From: Rhodocollybia butyracea
Lineage: Eukaryota > Basidiomycota > Agaricomycetes > Agaricales > Omphalotaceae
Reading direction: 5' to 3'
Length of the DNA stretch: 64,000 nt
NCBI GenBank assembly: GCA_015501585.1
Contig: JADNRY010000253.1
Coordinates: 25,480-89,479, forward strand
The notes below the pieces were generated by a model. It ran no database searches. It was not told where the DNA came from and saw nothing but the letters and a program-made list of their open reading frames with translations. Made by a program: the position numbers and the translations under genes. Shown one piece after another: positions 23,370-34,736 of this stretch (positions within the stretch are counted from its first letter, which is position 1; every line of letters starts with the position of its first letter).

Positions 23370-23806
23370 ATGGATGAACTCGATTGGCTTGTGATCGGGC
23401 AACAGTCGGTCAAGGTGAAGTGATACTTATATGCAATTTATCCAGTATCCTCCTCTTAACCGTATAAATACCTGGCAATAGTATTTCCAGCTGACCGAAG
23501 AGGGTAAAACACACGTCATGGAAGACGACAACGAAACACCAACACACATTTGGGATACCGACTTTCAAGTCAGGAAAATTGTACGTGGAATCTTTTTCGA
23601 TTCGATTTTTTGAATAATTGCTTGACTTGATAAAAAAAAATCCCCTACTGTAGTCCGAAGATTTATTCAAGCTTCTGGATGGCGGCGAAGGAAATTTGGA
23701 GCCTATCGTTGAAAGGAAGTACCTGAAACCGACGGAGATTGTGATTGAAGAAGCCGACATTAGAAAGCTGGAAGTGAAGAAGTTTCGTAAGAGGTATGGC
23801 ATTTAA
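23370..23806 (+). CDS. Unrecognised small acidic protein, paralogue 2 (95 aa, 3 exons)
   Basis: Exons 23370-23414, 23491-23580 and 23654-23806, again 45, 90 and 153 nt. Begins MDELDWLVIGQQSVK, then LTEEGKTHVMEDD, FQVRKI, EPIVERKYLKPTEIVIEEA, and ends RKRYGI. Invariant blocks against paralogue 1 are LDWL, SVKLTEEG, HVME, DFQVRKI and RKYLKPTEI. The C-terminal helix swaps acidic for basic residues (KLEVKKFRKRY versus ELEEEVFRERY), a possible sign of divergence in partner binding. Function unknown. It converges on the intact peroxygenase copy 5, about 280 bp away. Confidence 0.72.
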
Positions 23807-24084
23807 TAAAGCACACTGCTTTTTTTTCGTGCGACTCTTCGCGTTTGGCGCGATAACTCGACAAGTCGGACGAGAGTTCTTGATGTGGTTACTATCGCGT
23901 ATGCCGAAAAACGGTGGAAAAACGGTAGAAAAAAAAAGGTGGAAAAAAGTTCTGATAATAAGTGTTGTTTTGTATGTATATCTTTTGAGTTAAAACAGAG
24001 TTCGTGATTACCCAGACAGAGTCCCACTAATCAGTGTGGACCCCTCCTGCTAGTTCTCGATTACAAGGAACACTACTTGTCCGT

Positions 24085-25177
24085 TCACTGCGGGTCATCA
24101 GTGCCCTCAACCACGGGCACAATCGTCACCTCTCCTTCGGGCTGCAGCCGAATCCAAGGACAAACGATGGGGCCGGAAGGTTCCCATTCCGTTACCGCCT
24201 CCCCAATTGCGTCAGTGAGGTTATTGAAGTTGTCATCCTCGATAGGGACATCGGAGCGGTGCCAGCCCTCTTCTAAGGGTAGTCGCTCTTGCTCGAAAAA
24301 TATCTGGATGAAGCTGCGATGATGGGAAGGCATAAGCTGCGTTTCGTACTAGTTATTAGTATGGACGGGATCACGTACTTCTTAGGCGCGACACCCGTAG
24401 TCACGTTCCCTATAACACTAAGGTAGAACCCTGATTCGATAATGCGAACAGTGAACTCCTTGATTGTATTAGTGAGGTTTGGGTTGATGAGGCTGTCCTC
24501 CGCGAGACGCTGAACCAACACCTGTGCTGCCGAGGTGACGTTGTAATAATCTACTCCAGGGTTCGAGTTGTTCAGAGTGGCAAACACGGTCGCGTTGAAG
24601 TGGATGTTGTCCCCAATGGCGAGGTCGTTTCTGGATAGGGAGGCGTCGTGTTCGAGAGTGCCGTGACTGGAACAAGCTATCAGTTTATAAGTAGATGGTT
24701 CTACAACTGGGTACGCACAGTGCGAGGCCTTTCAAGTCGAAGTTATCGGCGTTATCGGTAGTGAGAAGCCCGAGTTTGGCTACGGTACGCATGAGAGTAG
24801 TAGGCTGGAAGTTGAATCCATCTAAATACAAAACGGTGTAAGATTTAATATTAACGTCCTCCCCCCAAGTAGTACGCACCTTGAATTGCGCCCAGCACGA
24901 TAGGAATGGTGATATTGCTGCCATTCCTAGGCAAGAACCCATGGTTGGCCAGGCTGTTATAGAAGAAATAATGGTCAACCTTTTGGTGTATCGGAGAGCG
25001 ATAAAAAAAAGTAGCAACATACGTGTTCAACCCAGGACATGGGCCTCGAGAGTCAGTGGGCAGCGGCGCCTCCCACTGATGCTGACTCCAATCAATCGAG
25101 CCAGAAGAAGAAGAAGAAGCGCCGCTGACTCCAATGGAGACAGTAAGCGCGATAAGCGAGATGAGCAAACTCTTCAT
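24085..25177 (-). CDS. Secreted heme-thiolate peroxygenase, short type, copy 5
   Basis: Five exons: 25177-25023, 24953-24880, 24821-24719, 24666-24379 and 24313-24085. The 849 nt give 282 residues with no stop. It has a signal peptide (MKSLLISLIALTVSIGVSG), a poly-Ser stretch, GPCPGLNT with the proximal Cys, LANHGFLPRNG, GTLEHDASLSRNDL (EHD), and FFEQERLPLEEGWH near the C-terminus. It is likely functional and extracellular. The first exon and promoter recur as an isolated relic near 54.1 kb. Confidence 0.88.
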
Positions 25178-25261
25178 GAAGTGAAAAAATCGAGAAGAAA
25201 GAAGAAGGATGTACAATGTACAATGTAGGATGTACTACAAACCACCTGACGCCGAGGGAGC

Positions 25262-25269
25262 ATTTTATA
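25262..25269 (-). promoter_or_regulatory. TATA box of peroxygenase copy 5
   Basis: TATAAAAT on the minus strand, 85-92 bp upstream of the ATG at 25177. The same box is kept in the relic at 54261-54268. Confidence 0.55.
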
Positions 25270-25849
25270 TCAATCTCTCCAGAACGTCCCTTTACTGACA
25301 GTATACCTTACGAGATGGAGCGTTTCGTGTTTCGCACTGACAGTATATGCCAGGGATAGAGATCTAAACAGCATTGACTGCGCGACTGCGGTTACAAGTG
25401 TGGGCTAACATATTAGCAGAAACCAACGAATGAACAAACTCAATTGGGTACTTGGAAGAATTCCTTGATCGCAGCGAGCCCGGGAATTAGTATTCGGGTG
25501 GATGTGGTTGGTTGGAGGATACACGGATATGGATGTAACTCGACGATCAGCTCTATTGGGGTCGAGATTCTCGCAAAAGCTGTGAAGCAGCAATGTGCGT
25601 TTTTGACTGCGAGGAAGTGTATGTAGGTGTATGTAAGTGTATGAATGGATTAGTAAAGAGATAAAGATCACCGTTCCCCGAAATTACCCAATGTTGAACT
25701 CCTTTCCTTTTGTCACTTCTTACGCACTACGAGTTCATCGACATCATTCAGGTCCCCATCCAGAAGGCGTGCGAGATCTGCAAAGCGGAAGGAAGGAAGG
25801 AAGGGTTTACTACACGGATTCAAGCATGGTGAAACGATATCTACCAGGC

Positions 25850-26150
25850 TCTCTTGAATCAGCAACACCAGTGGACTTCGTTTCTTCGAGCCACAGCCAT
25901 TATGGAGCTATACAAGCCATTATGGAGCTATACAGACGACTTTACCTTGGTCAAGCAGCGCAAACCTTCTGGGCGGTAGGATACTTATCACAGCGAATAC
26001 CGACCCTCTCTTGAGTTTGCAACACCAGTGAACTTGGCTTCTTCGAGCCACAGCCATTATGGAGCTATACAAATGACTTTACCTTGGCCAAGTAGCACAC
26101 AACTCCTGGGCGGTAGGATCCTTAGCACAGCGTATACTGACGTATTATGC
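25850..26150. repeat. Tandem duplication, about 157-bp unit
   Basis: TCTCTTGA...GCAACACCAGTG starts both copies (25850 and 26006). Both go on through CTTCGAGCCACAGCC, ATTATGGAGCTATACAA and CTGGGCGGTAGGAT. The first copy has an internal 20-bp doubling of the GCCATTATGGAGC segment. No coding content recognised. Confidence 0.7.
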
Positions 26151-27265
26151 GGTGTAATCGTGTATGTGGATTCTGTGGTGAGCTTGGACAGCAAAAGGGA
26201 AAGCGGTATGTACTTGTTGAGCTTCGTTGACATTTCAGCCCATGGTGACCGGTACTTGCAAACATTATGCGTTATGCGCCGGAGCTGGGTACTAGGCTGG
26301 GCACTGGCCTTACGGGGCTCGCCGGCGAGAAGGAGCATGCGACGACCACGTACGGGGGGCTATCGACTATCTGGACTCGGGGAGGTATATTCCGAAATGA
26401 ACATCTTCGAACCCATGGGCTTCGTGATGAGCCCTCCGAAGATTGAACGTCATATACATACCAAGTGGCAGGTAAAAATCTGTAGAAATCCGAGGGGCCC
26501 TGAGCGCTGAAAAGAGTTAATTTTGTGTGCCGACGCCGACTCCACACACCATATGGCAAGAGATCTTCGTCAACAGCCTGCCAATATTGTCAATGATAAT
26601 GATATGTTCTATATGATGATGATGGGATGATAATGCCACGTCGAGGTACATAGAAGAATCAGATTAAGTAGAGTTAAGTAGCTGCGCGTTTACAGCAGCT
26701 GTCGATAGAAGGAGTTTTCCATGCTTTTTTCATGCTTTTTTCATGATGGATCCTGATAGTTATGGAATGTAGTTCCTGAGTGGAGCGAGACTTTGCACTA
26801 CTTTTGCGGAGTTCAGGAGGAAGGCTGCAGAGAGGTGTGCAGTGTGCACTCTAGTGTTTCAGTAGGGTATACAATAGTTTCATTCCGAGCAAGCTCCGAG
26901 AAGACGAGGGAGTTCCGCTCTGAGTCTTTCCTGTTCAAGTATCTATCAAGTTCGTTGGACTTGTGGCTCGACGCGAGGACTTTTGAGATAGAGTTGCATT
27001 TGCATTTGTGTGGAATCCCATAGTCGTTGTGCCGGTGGAGATGACTTTCGGCCCGATTAGACCAGTGGAAACTAAACACGATTAGCTATAGAGGGGCAAA
27101 GGAGCTGTTTCTTTCCTTACTGAGTCTTCACCGAGCCTAGGCGAGCCGCAATACGATTTTGAGATGTCGAGAGCAAAAGATTGAGTAGTGGTAGCGAAGT
27201 CTAGGGATTCGGATAAACCGGGCCAGTAGCGCCCCGGGCGGCTATATAACATTTTCCGTTTGGTA
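26151..27265. other. Non-coding; diverged upstream region of the first PP2C copy
   Basis: No gene seen. From about 26870 the sequence resembles, at a distance, the region upstream of the second and third PP2C copies (GAGCAAGC, TCGGACTTG-like, GACTAAACACGATT). It lacks the TATAAAAG box those copies have. Confidence 0.45.
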
Positions 27266-28159
27266 ATGTTCCGCCATGTGCGCTGCGTCACATCCACCCC
27301 AACCGTACGCGCAAAACGCTCTGAACCGCCGTGACAGTAGGCGTTTCCACGACCTTGATATGTTTCACAAGCTTAGCTGTGGCTGGAAGGAACTTGAACA
27401 ACAACACTATTCGCTGCGACTCTGGATTGGACGACGACGAGTTTACTGCTCGGGACACGAAATCAAGAAAAAACGGGTTGATAGAGCAGTTTAGGAGACC
27501 GAGATGGTCGGATGAGGAATACCAGTCTGCGGATACGACGTTTGCGTCGGGGCCTACTTGGTTTCCGAATAAAAAATCTGGGATCGTAAGATGCGATGCG
27601 CTTATTGTGCCTGCGTACGTTCTTCCTGCTCTTATACTAACCATTTCTTATTGAGAGCTTTAGGAATATGCCGTCCGAAGACTCCATCACGGTGTATTTC
27701 CCAGACAACCCCGACCACAAAGACGACCGCTGTTCGTACATCGCGCTGCTCGACGGCCACAACGGGCCCGCCATGAGCGACTTCCTCTGCGACCACATCG
27801 TCCAATACATTGTATACACCCTCTCCCAACTCCCTCAGCAATACGAACCCACCGGATTCTTCTTCGACCACGATGATGCCCATACCCCCGCTACAAGATT
27901 CTCTTCCTTGCCCTCAGCGCCGATCCCGGACCAGACCTTCGTCAACGACACCATTAAACAGGCGTTCCGACGTCCCCAACGTCCTCTCCTCCCCTTCCAT
28001 TTCCAAAACAATACAGTCCCTTTTTATTGTCGTGTTGTGCTTGTTTTCCAATGCGAATGTACTCTTCTGGACCAAATAATTTTTCTATCCCGCCCAGCGG
28101 TAGGCGGTAGCAAATTTAGTTTTACAGACTTGATGGTATGGTATGTGGTGGTAGTCTAG
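27266..28159 (+). pseudogene. PP2C phosphatase copy A, truncated
   Basis: Matches the N-terminal third of the intact copy at 42868: mitochondrial-type leader, GPTWFPNKKSGIVRCDALIV, then SYIALLDGHNGPAMSDFL with the metal-binding DGH. A 2-base insertion just after the ATG shifts the leader frame. About 31 bases are missing after TIKQAF, and from about 28012 the sequence jumps to a segment unrelated to PP2C (shared with copy B from 35779). GDSR and later motifs are absent, so it cannot be active. Confidence 0.85.
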
Positions 28160-29622
28160 CTACTTCCACCATAAAAGGATGCCGCGGCACCTCAGAATCG
28201 TAGCGCCTCAGGCCTGTTTCTAAATGTCGACCGTAATCAACCAAGCTCCCCGGTTGGGACTCCGTCCCAGCTGCTGCTGTATTCGCCGTTCTTGATTCGC
28301 CTCTCGCCGCCTTATCCTTGTCCAAAATTATACAAGAGCGAAGTATTATTGTTGGTAATGACCTCGTTCTGCCTCAGTAAGTGTTTACACTTATTTTACT
28401 TTCAAAAGCCTCACGCGTATCTCATAGAGCCCATACTTATGATGCTTACGCTGTGCCATTTCGTAAGCGTTGGAAAGAACGAGGGTGTCTTTATCGGCGG
28501 AATGCTCTTTTCGGTTGGTTTCTTTGATCTGCTTCATGGGTCACACGTTGCGCAAAGCTGTTGGTTTTCTTTTCATAACTTCACTGATGGCTACTTATGA
28601 CACGCACTAATAACAGAGACTTTAAGAATTCCTTTCCTGAGTTAGCCCCCCTGTGCCAGGGTTAATGGTACTACGCTACTGATACGCGCTGTATTTCTGG
28701 ATTTTTTGGTCAATTTTTTTATTGGTATCTATGTCATCGGGCGAGGGCAACAAGCAACACAAACATCGGAGCAGAGACTGAAGCTTGAAACGTCTTAGGG
28801 AGGGATGGTGTGTTCTGGACGGATTCGGCAGCGCGTACGTGCGAAGAAGTAGTTGGGAATCAAGTTGGAGTGGAGGAAGCGATTGGATTGAGACTCCAAG
28901 ATTGTAATGTCGTGCCGAACTCGGACAGGAATAGCCGGTAGTAGTGTTAGGAGGACAAGTATAGAAAACTACTAGTACTAGTTGGATGAAGGAAAAGGGA
29001 CGACGAGCATGCCCAATTTTAGTGACGATTCCTCACCGGTATTGTCTGATCGCAATGATCAGTGTTTGTGGAGTTATGACTGGGAAGACCGAGAACTGAG
29101 TACTGAAGTACTGAAGTAGAATCAGATTGATCAGATTCCACAAGAGCGTACACGCAGCTGTATGATATCACGTACCGTGGCCAAAAAATTATACTATCGC
29201 CTAGTCCCCGGGCCCGCTCTTGTCGCACAGGTTACAATTATTCCATCATAACCTGTAATTATTCTGTCTAGACACAATGCACTGTGTGTGAGAAAGTGGC
29301 AAAACTTGAGCTTGAACATCGAATGCTCCCCATGATACTGCTGGGAATCACTGATTGGAGATACTTACTTCATTCAGGAATGGAGGCAGGTCTTCGAGGT
29401 CGGTAAGAACAGAATAAAGAGAGGAAACTGACGGAATTGAGCAATTGCAACTACCAAGAAACATTCGAGGCCATTCGAGGTCGGAGGTCAGACTCCAGAG
29501 TGATCGGCGTTTAAATTTGGGTAACTTCGTGCCGGTACGTAACTTTGTTGTACACGGCCTTGCATGTGACCTCCGCGTGTTTCACTGCTATCGAATCTGT
29601 TCTCTTTTGACTTCCTACCACC
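28160..29622. other. Spacer between PP2C-A and the NACHT gene; no gene seen
   Basis: A frame at 28292-28600 looks open, but the equivalent region of unit 2 (about 36085-36378) carries indels that change the frame, so coding is not supported. The region contains the NACHT promoter; no clear TATA was identified. Confidence 0.5.
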
Positions 29623-32600
29623 ATGACTGAACGTATTGAACCTTCACTCGGCAGAGATTTCAGGTAGGATTTAGAGATCAGCTCACACTCATCAGTCGAG
29701 TGCTAATCGTTGTAATCAGAGAGCAGCAAAGCAACCCTCAGGCTGGCGCAGATAGGCCAGGGTAAGACTTATCACATTTCATAGATCTCGCTTGCAACTT
29801 CCAATAGCATGTTTGCTGGTGCCTCCCACTTTTCTATGGTAAACCCGCAATTTCAAGCAGCAACCAACATCCAGAACATCCAGAATAGCTATCATACATG
29901 GAGTGAGTGCATCTTGACTACTTTTATTGATATTTTCTAATTAACACTTGCGTTTAAGATGCCAATGATGTGTTTGCTATCCGGAAATGGCTAAAAGCAC
30001 CTGATCCCTCTACCAATTTTGTAGCAGCATGTGATAAGAGAACACCTGGGACTGGAGAGTGGATATTCTCTCATCCCCAGTTTGTTGAATGGAGAGAGGC
30101 TACATCTGGAATCTTATGGATTCAGGGCAAAGGTAAGACTCTTTTGTAGAATGATTTCAAATCTAATCATAGTGTATCTAGTGGGCTCAGGCAAAACATT
30201 CCTTTCGTATGCATACAACATTGGTATGATCTCATTTTTCATATTTCTCATGTGATTGTTTAGGACAGCTATCATTCAAGAACTCAAGGCTGATTCTGCA
30301 TCACTGTGCTGCTACTACTATTTTGACAACCGTGATAACTCACAGACTAAGACCAATGCTCGGGGCCTCCTTCAGTCCCTTTTGCTTCAAATGGCTACAA
30401 GGAGCGGAGGAGTTCATCCTGCCCTTCATGGGCTCTATACAAAGTGCACAGAGGGCCTTATGGAGCCTACTACAGCAGAACTAAGTGCCACTTTAGAAGT
30501 TGTTTCTAAAGACTTGAGGCCAGTATACCTTGTGCTGGATGCCATGGATGAATGCAGTGAGGCATTTGATGTTCTCAAACATCTGGCTCATCTTAAGAAG
30601 AACCTCTGCATAGCTGTAACCAGTCGATATATGGCTACAGATTATGATGTCTCCTGGTATATCCATCTTGATCATACAGAATATTTTCATCAGGATGTTG
30701 CCCAATACCTGGAGGAAAAATTCAGGCATCGAAAATTGAAGCCCGAACTCTTGACTGAAATAGTTGATCAATTACGTGAAGGTGCCCAGGGACAGTAAGT
30801 ACTCTAAAACAATGAACTGCCTCATAACTAACTTGGTATTTCAAAGGTTCCGTTGGGTTGACTGCCAAGTAACTGTTCTTGAACGGTGCAAGACACCCAA
30901 GTCCATGCGGGAGGCACTGAAGAAGCTACCTAATACCCTCGAGGAAACATACACACTAGCCATTGAAAGAATGAGTAAAGGAGAACATGTGAAAGATGCA
31001 GGCCAACTCCTTATGTGGTTGGTCTATGCATTTGAACCACTCTCAATTGCACAGGTCACAGAAATTCTTGCGGTAGACCTAGAAGATCAAACATTTGATC
31101 CTGATATGCGGTCATTGGAGCTTGTGAATGGAACTTATGACATATTGGATTCCACCTTGATTACTGTGAATGGGGGAAAAGTTGTGAAACTTGCACACAA
31201 TTCAGTGAAAGAGTTTCTCACTCAAACCCATGCTGAGATGCATACAAGCAAAGTGTTTAAAATTAATGAGCACTTAGCCCATGCTACTATATGTCAAACA
31301 TGTGTGATTTATCTACTCCAGTTTAACAAAGAGGGGATATTGCCTGAGGAGGAAGAAACCTTTGGGAGGTTATATCCGTTGGGAATATATGCTGCACAGC
31401 ATTGGCCATCACATATGCAAAGGTTAGATGATAAAGTCCCGGATCACAAAACTGCCAAAGATCTGATCATTTCACTGTTGAAAGACAGTAGTCAACTCAC
31501 TTATGTGAATTGGATTAGGATCCATGCCCCAGGTGATGCAACGTGGGAAGAAAGCTATGATCCAACTTTAGACCAAACTGAAATACAAAGCCAACTTTAT
31601 TACATGGCTAGTTTGAATGTCCTTAGCATTTTGGAACATGTAATACTGGAAAAACTTGCAGATGTAAATTCCCAAGGGGGACAGTATGGGAATGCACTCC
31701 AGGTAGCTTGCTTGAGTGGAAACAAGGATATTGTCCAGCTTCTTCTGGAGCATAAAGCAGATGTCAATACCCAAGGGGGAGAGTATGGGAATGCACTCCA
31801 GGCAGCTTCCTTTGAAGGAAACAAGGATATTGTCCAGCTTCTTCTGGAGCATAAAGCAGATGTCAATACCCAAGGGGGAGAGTATGGGAATGCACTCCAG
31901 GCAGCTTCCTTTGAAGGAAACAAGGATATTGGCCAGCTTCTTCTGGAGCACAAAGCAGATGTAAATGCCCAAGGGGGAAAGTATGGGAATGCACTTCAGG
32001 CAGCTTGCTCGAGTGGAAACAAGGATATTGTCCAGCTTCTTCTGGAGCACAACGCTGATGTAAATGCCCAAGGGGGAGCGTTTGGGAATGCACTCCAGGC
32101 AGCTTCCTTTGGGGGACATAAGGATATTGTCCAGCTTCTTCTGGAGCACAAAGCAGATGTAAATGCCCAAGGGGGAGAGTATGGGAATGCACTCCAAGCA
32201 GCTTCTCGGACAGGAAACAAGGCAATTGTCCAGCTTCTTCTGGAGCACAAAGCAGATATCAATGCCCAAGGGGGAGAGTATGGGAATGCACTCCAGGCAG
32301 CTGCAGGTTCCTTGAGGAGAAACACCTTGGATATTGTCCAGCTTCTTCTGGAGCACAAAGCAGATGTAAATGCCCAAGGGGGAGTGTTTGGGAATGCACT
32401 TCAGGCAGCTTGCTTGAGTGAAAACAAGGATATTGTCCAGCTTCTTCTGGAGCATAAAGCAGATGTAAATGCCCAAGGGGGAGCGTATGGGAATGCACTT
32501 CAGGCAGCTTGCTTGAGTGAAAACAAGGATATTGTCCAGCTTCTTCTGGAGCATAAACCAGATGTAAATGCCCATGGGGGACTGTATGGGAATGCACTTC

Positions 32601-33276
32601 AGGCAGCTTGCATGAGTGGAAACAAGGATATTGTCCAGCTTCTTTTGGAGCACAAACCAGATGTAAATGCCCAAGGGGGAGCATTTAGGAATGCACTCCA
32701 AGCAGCTTCTTGGATTGAAAACAAGGCAATTGTCCAGCTTCTTCTGGAGCACAAAGCAGATATCAATGCCCAAGGGGAAAGTATGGGAATGCACTCCAAG
32801 CAGCTTCTTGGAAGGGAAACAACGCAATTGTCCAGCTTCTTCTGGAGCACAAAGCAGATATCAATGCCCAAGGGGGATACTATGGCAATGCACTCCAGGC
32901 AGCTGCAATTTCCTGGCGCCAAAACAACTTGGATATTGTCCAACTTCTTCTGGAGCATAAAGCTGATGTAAATGCCCAAGGGGGACAGTATGGGAATGCA
33001 CTCCATGCAGCTTCCTTTGGGGAACACAAGGATATTGTCCAGCTTCTTCTGGAGCATAAAGCAGATGTAAATGCCCAAGGGGGAAAGTATGGGAATGCAC
33101 TCCAGGCAGCTGCAGCTTCCGAGAGCAGAAGCAACTTGGATATTGTCCAACTTCTTCTGGAGCATAAAGCTGATGTAAATGCCCAAGGGGGAGAGTATGA
33201 GAATGCACTCCAGGCAGCTTCCATTCAAGGAAATGAGGCCATTGTCCAGCTTCTTCTGGAGCACAAAGCAATGTAA
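29623..33276 (+). CDS. NACHT-ankyrin NLR-like protein A (one apparent frameshift)
   Basis: Seven exons: 29623-29663, 29720-29761, 29808-29902, 29959-30132, 30182-30223, 30269-30794 and 30847 onward. The N-terminus contains MFAGASHFSMVNPQFQAAT, typical of basidiomycete NACHT proteins. NACHT: Walker A GKVGSGKT formed across an intron, Walker B YLVLDAMDEC, then TSRYM, and the FRWVDCQ...LEETY helical region. Then 16 ankyrin repeats. A missing G at about 32775 ends the frame at 32971 (1,014 aa); with one base restored it would run to 33276 (1,116 aa). Fungal NLRs act in non-self recognition and programmed cell death; that role here is inferred from family. Confidence 0.83.
31659..33270 (+). repeat. 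Ankyrin repeat array A, 16 units of 99 or 108 bp
   Basis: Unit consensus ADVNAQGG-x-YGNALQAA, then five variable residues and KDIVQLLLEHK. Most units are 33 residues; four are 36 residues with a longer inter-helix segment such as AAASESRSNL. Nucleotide identity between units is very high outside the variable codons. Confidence 0.92.
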
Positions 33277-34655
33277 ATCCCAAGCAGAGTTTCACAATGC
33301 CCTGATTGCAGTTATCAATGGCATATACTAGCTTTAACTTTGTAAAACCCTCAGTTCACTCCCATCAGCTACCAAATAACCTGTACCTTTTCACACATTA
33401 TTATTTTTTGCCCCAACTTCAGAAAATTGGTCCTTGAATAACATTCAATGTATTAGTTGAAATGTCACAAATAAATGGATAACGGAGATAGTTCGTACAG
33501 CTCAAATATTCCTGAATAGTATCTAAAATTATCTAAAATTCCTCAAAAATTTTATCTTTGGTTTATCTCTGACGGCCAGCACGGTTGCACTTGGGCTGAG
33601 TACTGTCTCGATTAATAAACCTGGCGCCACCGTGACGTTAAGTACTCTTCAAGTTCCGCGTTTCAATTGATTCAGTCGATTCAGTCGTTCCAATGAGATC
33701 CACCAGACAAACTTCATGACATGACATGAAATGTGTTGTGTTATACCAATGCCCAACCAAAAAAAATGCTTCCACCCGGCAGATGATAGAACATGATAGG
33801 TAACCAAAAAGAAATTCCCACGAAAATACCAAGGAATACACCGCGCTATCGGTAGGGCTATTGGTAGGGCAGTTAGTAGGGCAGTTAGTAGGCCAGTTAG
33901 TAGGCCAGTTAGTACGTGTTGGAATATGTAGCCCCATAAATAAAGTTATGAAAAGAAACCCTACTGTCTTTAAAGTTTATACAGTAAATACTGTTTATGT
34001 ATCACTATATCAGTATATGGGCCTACAGCTTTAGCGCGATAGTGTAACCCATAAAGGCAGACCAAAACTGCAACTTCTGCCCCAATAGAAGCCAATAGAA
34101 ACACCCTCGTAGCACAATTATGAACAACATTTTATGAAAGCCGCCGATCGAAGGTTTTGGACTGGATACAGTAGGCGTGCCGCGTAAGGAACTGGATACG
34201 CGTAAGGGGTGCTCTTGAAGTGTTAGCAAAAAAGTGTAAAAATACTTACTGATTACTGATTGCTTACTGAAGCAGAACTTGAAGGCCGTTAGCAATTAAT
34301 AAGGATACGTTGTTAGCTTTGCTCTTGGTATGATTTTGGATGGACAGGGAATTGACAGGGAAGAAGGCAGCAAGAAGTGAAAGAAGAAGTGAGAGAAGAG
34401 CAGTTGGATAGACCTTTGAGCAGCCTTGAGCTTGATACGTTCAAATCAAACGTACAAGTTTGTCGGACTTGTACTCGACGCGAAGGCTTTGAAACCAGCC
34501 TTGTTTTTTCCGTTTGCGTTGGAATCCTGTTATGGTCCTATAGTTTTAGACTAAACACGATTCACAAGCTTAGCGCTTAGCTATAATAATAGAAGGGCAA
34601 AAGATCCTCACGCGGCGGCAATACAATACAATTTCGAGATGTGTGTCACGCTGTC
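33277..34655. other. Downstream tail of unit 1; no gene seen
   Basis: Contains the 3' region of the NACHT gene, a 12-bp minisatellite, and the upstream region of PP2C-B. Nearly the same sequence follows NACHT copy B. Open frames on the minus strand (34023-34295) are altered by indels in the other copy. Confidence 0.5.
33850..33914. repeat. 12-bp minisatellite downstream of NACHT-A
   Basis: About five units of GGCAGTTAGTAG-type sequence. Unit 2 carries the same array at 41960-42032 with a different arrangement. Confidence 0.65.
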
Positions 34656-34663
34656 TATAAAAG
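34656..34663 (+). promoter_or_regulatory. TATA box upstream of PP2C-B
   Basis: TATAAAAG about 75-80 bp before the ATG at 34737; identical context precedes PP2C-C. Confidence 0.55.
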
Positions 34664-34736
34664 GGCGTAAACGCCGTGCGCGGATAAACCGGGCCACTAG
34701 CGCGCCGGGCGGCTATATAACTTTTTCCGTTTGGTA

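Larger units (their letters stand above)
21379..25200. repeat. Tandem duplication: small gene plus peroxygenase unit
   Basis: The segment from about 21379 (GACTCGAGTACAAGAGCC) to 22934 is repeated from about 22937 onward with the same order: promoter, three-exon small gene on plus, downstream sequence, peroxygenase on minus. Identity is clear but far from complete, with indels in non-coding parts. In unit 1 the peroxygenase is cut off exactly where unit 2 begins, within the codons for NSNPG. Confidence 0.75.

Noticed and set aside
25637..26510. Overlapping plus-strand ORFs of 125 and 160 aa
   Set aside because: They follow the 157-bp tandem duplication, have no domain and shift frame between copies.
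28292..28600. 102-aa ORF in the spacer before NACHT-A
   Set aside because: The homologous spacer in unit 2 has frame-changing indels, so no conserved protein.
31568..32827. Long minus-strand ORF (419 aa) across ankyrin array A
   Set aside because: The 99-bp unit is a multiple of three and lacks antisense stops, so all frames stay open. The protein is an antisense mirror of the ankyrin unit; the plus strand has the recognisable fold.
31659..33270. Could the regular direct repeats be a CRISPR array?
   Set aside because: Units are 99-108 bp, contiguous, coding and in a eukaryotic gene with introns; there are no spacers.
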